From assembly GCA_016867585.1 (NCBI GenBank), contig VGJF01000003.1:1-38530 (forward strand): 38,530 nt of DNA, in the 5' to 3' direction. This stretch comes from Candidatus Aminicenantota bacterium (lineage in GTDB: Bacteria > Acidobacteriota > Aminicenantia > Aminicenantales > UBA4085). The notes beneath the pieces were generated by a model. That model did not search any database and had not been told where the DNA came from. It saw nothing but the letters and a program-made list of their open reading frames with translations. Made by a program: the position numbers and the translations under genes. Of this stretch, positions 32,353-38,530 are shown piece after piece; position 1 is the stretch's first letter; the number at the start of each line of letters is the position of its first letter.

Positions 32353-33240
32353 TCACCTCAACACGATCTCGGCCAGGACGGGATAGTGGTCGGAAACGAA
32401 CCGGCCGTCCCACTTTTCGGCGATGATCCCGTGGCGAAGGACCGGGCCCGTTCCCTGGACGAAGATGAAGTCGATGATACGGCCCGTCCCGGGCTCGTCC
32501 CGGAATCCGTTGAACGTCCTCCCGCCTCCGTAGGATCCGGTCAGGGAAAGGGCCGCGGCGTCGCGGAGGGCCGGAGCCCCGTTCAGCCCGGATGTCAGGA
32601 TCCGGACGGGCTCGTCCTCGGCGGCCGCGTTGAAATCGCCGGTGACCACGGCCGGCGCCTCGCCGGCGATCGCCGCCAGCCGGCGGAGAAGGAGCTCGGC
32701 GCTCTTTCGCCGGGCCTCCGGTCCGACGTGGTCGAAATGGGTGTTGAAGACGAAAAACGTCCCCTCATCCGGCGTCCCGGCGAAACGGGCCCAGGTGACG
32801 ATCCGCCGGCAGGCTCCGTCCCAGCCCGGGCTCCCGGCCTCCTCGGGCGTCTCCGACAGCCAGTAGGTCGACTGGTCGAGAAGGCGAAGGCGGTCCTTCC
32901 GGAAAAAGATCGGGCAGAACTCGCCGGCCTCCTTCCCGTCGTCCCGGCCGACCCCGACCCAAGCGTAGCCGGGGAGGAGCGTTTCGAGGTCGGCGATCTG
33001 GCCGCGAAGGCACTCCTGCATCCCGACGATGTCGGCCTTGTGGAAGAGGAGGGTTTTCGCGGCGAGTCCTTTTCTCGCCGGCCAGGCGTTCGGCCCATCC
33101 TTGGGATTGTCGTACCGGACGTTGAACGTCATGACCGTCAGTCCCGGCTCATGAGAGCGGGCCGCCGCGGCCGCCCAAACGGCCAGGGCCGCGGCCAGGA
33201 CGGCCGGGCTGACGGCCGAAAATCGAGCGCGGGCCTTCAT
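32353..33240 (-). CDS. Exported endonuclease/exonuclease/phosphatase-family hydrolase
   Basis: 295 residues with a signal peptide (~1-29). The EEP fold is complete: MTFNVRYDN, metal Glu in IVGMQECLRGQ, NTHFDHVG, TGDFNAAAED and the catalytic SDHYPVLAEI. Secreted members act as phosphatases/phosphodiesterases on sugars, lipids or nucleic acid; this one resembles the short exported EEP hydrolases rather than DNase I. GGGAGG lies 8 nt before ATG. First gene of the three-gene run, driven by a clear promoter. Confidence 0.9.
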   Translation of the reverse strand: MKARARFSAVSPAVLAAALAVWAAAAARSHEPGLTVMTFNVRYDNPKDGPNAWPARKGLAAKTLLFHKADIVGMQECLRGQIADLETLLPGYAWVGVGRDDGKEAGEFCPIFFRKDRLRLLDQSTYWLSETPEEAGSPGWDGACRRIVTWARFAGTPDEGTFFVFNTHFDHVGPEARRKSAELLLRRLAAIAGEAPAVVTGDFNAAAEDEPVRILTSGLNGAPALRDAAALSLTGSYGGGRTFNGFRDEPGTGRIIDFIFVQGTGPVLRHGIIAEKWDGRFVSDHYPVLAEIVLR

Positions 33241-33258
33241 GAGTTTTTCCTCCCGGCC

Positions 33259-33287
33259 ATCTTAACGGGCGGAGGCCGGTCCGTCAA
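33259..33287 (-). promoter_or_regulatory. Promoter of the exported-enzyme operon
   Basis: Minus-strand TTGACG (33287-33282), 17-bp spacer, TAAGAT (33264-33259). Intact, so the acquired DNA to its right joins upstream of the -35 box. Confidence 0.65.
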
Positions 33288-33310
33288 CTCGTCAGCCGCG
33301 CCGTCTTTCA
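33288..33310. other. Junction between chromosome and acquired island
   Basis: The DUF1156 methyltransferase frame ends in a stop at 33308-33310, half-way through the family length, and the -35 box of the chromosomal operon begins at 33287. No tRNA, direct repeat or insertion sequence is seen at the join; it looks like a deletion or illegitimate recombination point. Confidence 0.5.
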
Positions 33311-34807
33311 GGCCCCAGTCAAAGTTCGGCGAAAACAATCAGCCAGACGTACGGCGACGTCCGAACGAAAGTCTTTCACCAAGCTCGGGACAATGGAAGA
33401 TGGGTTCAGCGGACGCTTACCGAAGGTCTGCATGGCTACGAGCTGCCGCTGATTGAAGAGCGCGCCCCAGGTCGTCATCCCGTACACCCAGGTCTTCACG
33501 TTCCACTGATTCTCAGGGATGCTCTCTCCGGGACGCTCAACCTCGATCTTTCGAGCGCGAGCGAACGCCGCCAGATCGGTGTCTTCTACCTCTCGGTAGT
33601 CTTTTCCACCCTTTCCTTCCACCACGACGCACACTATCTGCTCGCCCATTCGACCAGCGCGGCCGGCGGCGCGAATCTCCTCCTCAGAGGTCTGCTCCTC
33701 GCAGTAAGGGCAGGTCGCGGGGCCTCGTTCCCCCTTGGTCCCCTCGGTCCTCTTGATAGCGCTGCCCTTGGCCACGCCGAAGGAGACCTCCTTCCTCGCC
33801 TTGTCCACTTTCATCGTGAGCGCCGTCTTGCTGCTCTTGCTGCACAGGACAAGGCTACGGAGCAACGGCATCTGCCCCTGACACGATGGATTGGAGCACG
33901 GAGCTGTCCTCGCCCACATGTACGCGAGGACGGGGCGGCCGTCTTTGCCCGCGGGATACAGGTGCTCGATCTTCTCTCGCGTCCGCTCCAGGACCCAGTT
34001 CGCCCACCTCTCGAAGTCGTGGACGAGAACGTTGGGCACCTGGACTTCACGTTCGACCTTCTTGCCGAATTCCTCGATGAGCGCCTTCCTCTTACCTGGC
34101 TTCCCGTACTTCTGCGGGAACTCGCAGGTGGCTCTCAGGATGAGGTTGGCCACCGGGTTGTAGTCGTTGGCGATGGCTTGGCAGCCGAGCCGCCCCGCTT
34201 CCAGCGGGATCGCGCCGCCGCCGGCGAAGGGGTCGAGCACGGTCGGGACCTCGCCCCCGTGCGCGATCTTCACCAGCTCACGGGCGATACGAAGGACCTC
34301 GTGTCCCTGGGTGTTCTCGGGATCGGAGGTCTCCCACTTCACCAGGGAGCGGTCGTCAAGGAGCTCCTTGGGCACGGCCGCGTTCTTCCGCTTCCCCGCT
34401 TCGAACGCCAGCGATTCCGGCGACCATTTGGCGATGAATATCAGGAGCCGGTTCCGCAGCGTGTCTGCCATCCCCTCGTAAGGACGGTACGGGTCCTCGT
34501 CGCGGCGGCTCTCACGACCGCGACGGTAGTGCTTCATCTCCGCCGGCACGTGCCTCTTGAGATGGCGCTCCACGGCCGCACGGAAGTCCGTCGGGCAGCG
34601 CGGATCATCGGGATCGGGCACGAGCGATGCGAAGACAACTGCACGTGATACCGCGAGAGGGCGTCGGGCCCACCACTTGTGCAATCGGCTGATGTGTCCC
34701 TGGGGAATCCCTTTATCCCGCACGCTCTCCGCCGAGATTTCGCGAATGGGCAGCGCGACTTCGATGAGGCGCGGGCAATCACCGGCGTAGTTTCCTCGCC
34801 CGCTCAT
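33308..34807 (-). pseudogene. DUF1156 DNA methyltransferase, 3'-truncated
   Basis: 499 residues; family members are usually about 900-1000. The N-terminal DUF1156 signature is present (ISRLHKWWARRPLAVSRAVV, ~39-58), with the SAM-binding motif I DPFAGGG (192-198) followed by ANDYNPVANL. A zinc-ribbon pair CSNPSC and CPYC lies near 310-375. The protein stops before the DPPY-type catalytic motif IV that follows in complete relatives, so methylation activity is probably lost. It overlaps the AlbA_2 gene by ATGA. These enzymes are typically found in phage-defence clusters. Base usage is visibly poorer in GGCC/CCGG than in the genes to the left. Confidence 0.75.
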
Positions 34808-36051
34808 GCGTGGCCCTCTCGACCTTCGTGCGGCGAGGGTTTGGCCCAGATTGTGAGGCGTAGCTCCTCGCCGAAGTGCGCGTAAACGGGGCGACGGCCG
34901 GAGTGGGCCTCGCTGGCGCCGAGAATCTTGCGCACACCCTCGCCGCGTGACTCCAGAAACGCCCGTCCGGTTCTCCGGCTCTTCATGCGCGAAAGGAAGC
35001 TCACGAGAAGCTGGTTCCGCGTGAACACACGAAACGGCATCGTCTCGATGGTAAGCGTATTGGGCAGGCGGCCTGGACTGTAGAGATCGAGCCGGTCGGA
35101 GAACAGAAACAGCCTGATCTTCGACCCCGCGATGGAGTAATCGCGGTGCGCCACGGCGTTGACAATCGCCTCGTGGACCGCACCGATGTCGTACTGCGGA
35201 TGATCCTCGCGCCCGGCGGGCTTGCGGGCCGGCTTGAGCATGAAGCGGTCGACAAACGCCGTCGCGTCGTCAATCTGCGCATCAACCCGGCCTTCGATCA
35301 GCTCGGAGTGCACGAGGTCGTCGGACGTGAGATCGGTGCCGCGATAGACCGCCGCTTCAACGTAGGCTGACGGCAGCTGGGCGCGCGGAGCCTTGCCGAA
35401 TGCCAGAAGCCCGGCGACTGTCGGACGGTCCGGGCCATCGTCTGCCTTGGCGAGCACGCGGGTGTTGCGGAGCAGGTCCAGCCACGGGATTGCCGAGGGC
35501 CCGTTCTGGAAAAACCGCTGTAACGCCCCGCGGTCGAGATCCTCGTCGGTCGCCGTGGGCACGGGCTGTTCGTCGAAGACGAAGGCACGGCCGCGCTCCT
35601 GGAACAATCTGGCGAGGGGCGCGCCCGTGAGAATCTGCTTGCTGGAACCGACGCGCACGTAGTGGCGTCCGCCGCTCGTGCCGTGCACGTAGAGCCCGCG
35701 GCGAACCTCGACTAACATGACGATGGCCTCGGAGCTGTCGGGTCGCGGGACGCTCTCCTTGCGCAGGATCGGACGGATCGGTGGGTCGCAATTGTTCGTC
35801 GCTACGTTCACAACCCAGCGCTCGACGTCCGCGAGACGGTCCTCCGGCAGTCCACGAACCAAGCCGCTATCGTCCACGCCAAGGAACAACACGCCTCCCT
35901 CGGCGTTCGCGAAGGCGACTATTTCACCGGCCATGTCCTCGCTGTTCGGCGACCGGACGCCGCGCTCGCCGAGTACGAGCTCTTTGAATTCGGCGCGGGC
36001 ATCCTCCCCGGCGGAAAGCTGGCGCTGAATCTCGTCCAAAGTGTCGAACAT
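34804..36051 (-). CDS. AlbA_2/HATPase (RecG- and Schlafen-like) ATP-binding protein
   Basis: 415 residues, complete. The N-terminal AlbA_2 (Schlafen-like) domain, ~1-130, shows ARAEFKELV, MAGEIVAFANAEGGVLFLGVDD and HYVRVGSS. A middle linker precedes a HATPase_4 domain, ~270-360, with HEAIVNAVAHRDYS and RLDLYSPGRLPNTLT. This architecture is widespread in transcription-related and defence-associated proteins. It lies 3 bp after the TrlF gene and overlaps the methyltransferase start by ATGA, so three genes form one translationally coupled operon. Confidence 0.88.
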   Translation of the reverse strand: MFDTLDEIQRQLSAGEDARAEFKELVLGERGVRSPNSEDMAGEIVAFANAEGGVLFLGVDDSGLVRGLPEDRLADVERWVVNVATNNCDPPIRPILRKESVPRPDSSEAIVMLVEVRRGLYVHGTSGGRHYVRVGSSKQILTGAPLARLFQERGRAFVFDEQPVPTATDEDLDRGALQRFFQNGPSAIPWLDLLRNTRVLAKADDGPDRPTVAGLLAFGKAPRAQLPSAYVEAAVYRGTDLTSDDLVHSELIEGRVDAQIDDATAFVDRFMLKPARKPAGREDHPQYDIGAVHEAIVNAVAHRDYSIAGSKIRLFLFSDRLDLYSPGRLPNTLTIETMPFRVFTRNQLLVSFLSRMKSRRTGRAFLESRGEGVRKILGASEAHSGRRPVYAHFGEELRLTIWAKPSPHEGREGHA

Positions 36052-36054
36052 GGC

Positions 36055-38529
36055 TCAGTACCCGTATCTCTCACGGCGCAACCGGAAGGCTTCGGCGCTG
36101 CCTTCCATGATCACGCTGACGCGGTCCTTGATCTCCGGGCGGTCGATGCTGCCCGCGCCGAGCACAACCCCGAGCCGGTCCCTGACGCCGAGCGCCACGA
36201 TCAGCTCGGCGTCTCCGTTGACGGGAATGTTGGCGTTGTGCGTCGCGATGATGACCTGCCGCGAGAACTTGCGACGCCGCAACAGGTCCACGACGACATT
36301 GTACACGTACTGGTTGTCGAGGTCGTCCTCCGGCTGGTCGATGATGATGGGCTGATCTCCAGCCGAAAGAAGAAGGCTCAGAATCGCGGTGCTTTTCTCG
36401 CCGACGGACCCGGTCTCGATCGTCTTGAACGAACCGTCGGCCGCGCGGACTTTCGCCTCGACGAGGTCTTCCGGGATGAATCGCTCCATCTCGTCGAGCC
36501 GCAGGCGGTCCCGCCGCGCAAGTGCGTTGAAGAACTTTTTGGTCAAGCATTCCACGCCCACCAGCACGGCGACTCGCGACTCCTCAGCCCCCATGGTGGT
36601 TCCGCGCGACACCGTCGCCTCCACGTCGGCACGCATGGCCTCGACAAGTTCTCGAATGCGGTCTGGGACCTGTCCGCTCGCTGCGAATACGTAGTCGCAC
36701 AGCGCCGTCCAGTCGCGCTGCTGGAGTCCGGCACCCCCGAACCACTGCTCGCGGCGCGACTCGAAGTCGTCCCGGTCCCGAAACCCGAGTATTTCCAGCC
36801 GCACATCCGCGTCGATGTCCTCGAGTGCCCGGGCGCGCTCGCGGCGCGCAGCTAGTCGTTGCTCGTGGACCTCGACGAGCTGCAGGCGAGCGCCACGCAG
36901 CTTCCGAGAGATTGCCTCCAGTTCCTGCGCCGTCTTCTGGAGCGAGGCCAGCTCGCGTTCGAGCAACGCTCGTCGCTGAAGCAGCTTCTCGTGCTGAGCG
37001 AAGTCCACTCCGCGGGAAGTCATCTCCTGCCGCAAGGCGTCGTACGCGGAACGTGCCTCTTCGTAGCTTGCCTGCCACCTCTCGGATTGCTCGGTGGCGA
37101 TGGTGTCCAGCAGAGCCCGCAGGGCCGTGGCTTGATCTCGAAGGGTGCCAGCCGCTGCCCGCCGGGCAGCACTGACGCGATCGGCAACCGTGCGCAGCCA
37201 AGCGGCCGCCGGCGTGGTGTCTGGAAGTGCGCCGCCGGAATGGGCAGCCTCCATCGTCACTGCCGCTTGGTCCAGCTCGCCCGCAAGGCGCTCGGCTTCT
37301 TTGCGCGTGTCCTCCAACCAGCGCCGTTCGCGCTCGAAGGCATCGAACCGGGCCAGAACCTCCTTTCGCCCTGCGCTTTCCACGAAGGCGATCTGGTCGC
37401 GCACCTTCTGGAGTTCGGTTTCGACCGTCGGCAGTTTCGCACCTTGCTCGGTAATGCGGGTCCGAGTCGCCTGAAGCTCGGCCAGTGTTTCGGAGAGCGC
37501 CCGGCGCCGGTTCTCGATATCGCGCAGCCGGTCGGGATCGATCAGCGCGTCCAGCTCGCCGCGCTGCGAGGCAGGATCCCTGGCGATGCGGGCGATCTGC
37601 CTTTGCGACAAAAGCCTCGGAGAAACAAGGCTGCGAACATCGAGAGACGCAGGTTTTGCATCGGGTTTGTCCGGATCCGGAACGATCTCGATGCCGGAAG
37701 CCGAGCGGTGCACGCGATAGGACCGCTCGGCCACCACGATGTCCAGCGCGATCTCGTGATTGGGCAGGAGCGTTCCCTTCGTGTGGCCGAAGTCACGCTC
37801 CCGCTTCTCCGACAATATGGAAAGGACTGCCTCGCGCACGTTGCTGGGCTCATCATCGGGGAGGTCTTCGCCGCGCGCACGGTCGAGGGCATGCCGCACG
37901 TACTCGATCACGGTGGACTTGCCGGTGCCGCGCCCGCCGATGAGCGTCGTCAGACAAGGGTTGACCGGGATCTCGACATCCTCGAAGAAATCCGTGCCCT
38001 GTATCCTGATACACTGGATCCGCGGGTAGGCCCGAGCCGGAGGGCCGTCCGACATTCGACGCAGGCGCGATTCCGGATCGAGAAGCGCGAGCCGGATGCC
38101 TTCCACATCGGGAACCTCCATCTTCAGCCACGTGAAGCGGCTCCCGATTGCTTCGTAGCTGTGCGGGTCCGAACACTCGACGAGCGCCCAGTGCTTCTGC
38201 TCCCGGTAACGCGCCTTTTGACTCTCCGTGAGGAAGTCCCAGTCCTCCGACCGCCGGGCGGCCGTCCAGCGCCACAGCAGCTCCTTGAAGGGCTGCGGAA
38301 GGTCGCTGAACGGCCGAGATGCCTGGAAGCCGTGCCAGTCGCGCCGCGTGATCACGCGCCGGCGCAGATGCCCCTTCATCTCGTCCCATAGCGACGTCGC
38401 AACCGTAATCTCGCTGACCGCAGCGCCGCCGATTACCATGCGCGAAACGCCCTGACGGCCATCAGCGTGGGCCGGCAGTACGACAAACTCCAGATTGCGG
38501 TCGCCGGACGGCGGGCGGCAGTAGTCGTA
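36055..38529 (-). CDS. TrlF-family PHP/SMC-like ATPase, 5'-partial
   Basis: 824 residues visible; the frame is open to the right edge, so the start lies outside (ATG 38439 is internal). Upstream of it the frame reads NLEFVVLPAHADG and then SDPHSYEAIG, metal-site motifs of a PHP phosphoesterase domain. An ABC/SMC-type ATPase follows: Walker A IGGRGTGKST (~168 after ATG 38439), a long coiled coil (~290-560), signature-like GSVGEKSTAILSLLL, Walker B IIIDQPEDDLDNQ and a switch His in ATHNANIPV. This is the TrlF family, common in defence islands. It likely couples ATP-driven sensing to a nuclease-like PHP domain; that role is inferred. Confidence 0.85.
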   Translation of the reverse strand, partial: YDYCRPPSGDRNLEFVVLPAHADGRQGVSRMVIGGAAVSEITVATSLWDEMKGHLRRRVITRRDWHGFQASRPFSDLPQPFKELLWRWTAARRSEDWDFLTESQKARYREQKHWALVECSDPHSYEAIGSRFTWLKMEVPDVEGIRLALLDPESRLRRMSDGPPARAYPRIQCIRIQGTDFFEDVEIPVNPCLTTLIGGRGTGKSTVIEYVRHALDRARGEDLPDDEPSNVREAVLSILSEKRERDFGHTKGTLLPNHEIALDIVVAERSYRVHRSASGIEIVPDPDKPDAKPASLDVRSLVSPRLLSQRQIARIARDPASQRGELDALIDPDRLRDIENRRRALSETLAELQATRTRITEQGAKLPTVETELQKVRDQIAFVESAGRKEVLARFDAFERERRWLEDTRKEAERLAGELDQAAVTMEAAHSGGALPDTTPAAAWLRTVADRVSAARRAAAGTLRDQATALRALLDTIATEQSERWQASYEEARSAYDALRQEMTSRGVDFAQHEKLLQRRALLERELASLQKTAQELEAISRKLRGARLQLVEVHEQRLAARRERARALEDIDADVRLEILGFRDRDDFESRREQWFGGAGLQQRDWTALCDYVFAASGQVPDRIRELVEAMRADVEATVSRGTTMGAEESRVAVLVGVECLTKKFFNALARRDRLRLDEMERFIPEDLVEAKVRAADGSFKTIETGSVGEKSTAILSLLLSAGDQPIIIDQPEDDLDNQYVYNVVVDLLRRRKFSRQVIIATHNANIPVNGDAELIVALGVRDRLGVVLGAGSIDRPEIKDRVSVIMEGSAEAFRLRRERYGY

Positions 38530-38530
38530 C

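Noticed and set aside
33241-33307. Frameshifted continuation of the DUF1156 methyltransferase
   Set aside because: Only 67 bp remain before the next gene, they contain a good promoter, and no frame resembles the missing catalytic half.
1-38530. CRISPR arrays, tRNA or rRNA genes, insertion sequences
   Set aside because: No regularly spaced repeats, no cloverleaf with CCA-type ends, no rRNA motifs and no transposase were seen on either strand.

Overview
This window is a GC-rich (GGCC/CCGG-rich) bacterial chromosome segment. The organism is Gram-negative: it encodes a TonB-dependent outer-membrane receptor and several exported proteins. The gene styles resemble the Acidobacteriota/Aminicenantota neighbourhood, but that placement is an inference from protein flavour, not a search. 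About 33 kb (1-33287) is ordinary, densely packed chromosome. The last 5.2 kb (33308-38530) looks acquired.

Layout of the chromosomal part. (1) 1-2283: a 5'-truncated GT87-type glycosyltransferase overlapping a PAP2/AUR1-type inositolphosphotransferase-like membrane protein. (2) 2287-3629, minus: queF followed by an EamA transporter. (3) 3694-4842, plus: a Cys-rich DUF6485 protein with a radical SAM protein. (4) 4889-9154, plus: hisC, trmO, a secreted GH172/DUF2961 enzyme and a transglutaminase-like protein. (5) 9151-10566, minus: an aromatic-amino-acid-decarboxylase-like PLP enzyme. (6) 10567-11458: the only long non-coding stretch. It holds a candidate structured RNA with promoter and intrinsic terminator, a 77-bp palindromic element, a small palindrome, a promoter and a clear cobalamin riboswitch. 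(7) A BtuB-like receptor, then an M29 aminopeptidase. (8) 14742-18109, minus: DUF3311 - Na+/solute symporter - M20 amidohydrolase - mntP. (9) uvrA, plus. (10) 21130-27276, minus: URO-D-family protein, radC, fhs, recA, corA, lapA. (11) 27477-28900, plus: archaeal-type thymidylate synthase and a YhhN protein. (12) 28908-33240, minus: three exported proteins (EEP-family hydrolase, transglutaminase-like, esterase).

Layout of the island. A tightly coupled minus-strand operon runs TrlF-type PHP/SMC-like ATPase (cut by the window edge), AlbA_2/HATPase (RecG/Schlafen-like) protein, DUF1156 DNA methyltransferase. The methyltransferase stops at 499 residues, before the catalytic DPPY-type motif. Its break lies about 20 bp upstream of an intact chromosomal promoter. 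This is the best candidate for an unusual, defence-like system in the window, with a decayed modification component.

Regulation. Several promoters can be read directly, mostly TTGACN-N16/17-TANNNT. They fix unusual starts: TTG for the decarboxylase and GTG for hisC. Two genes (DUF3311 and the URO-D protein) have a -10 box only 6-7 nt before the start codon, which suggests leaderless mRNAs. The riboswitch implies cobalamin control of the receptor.
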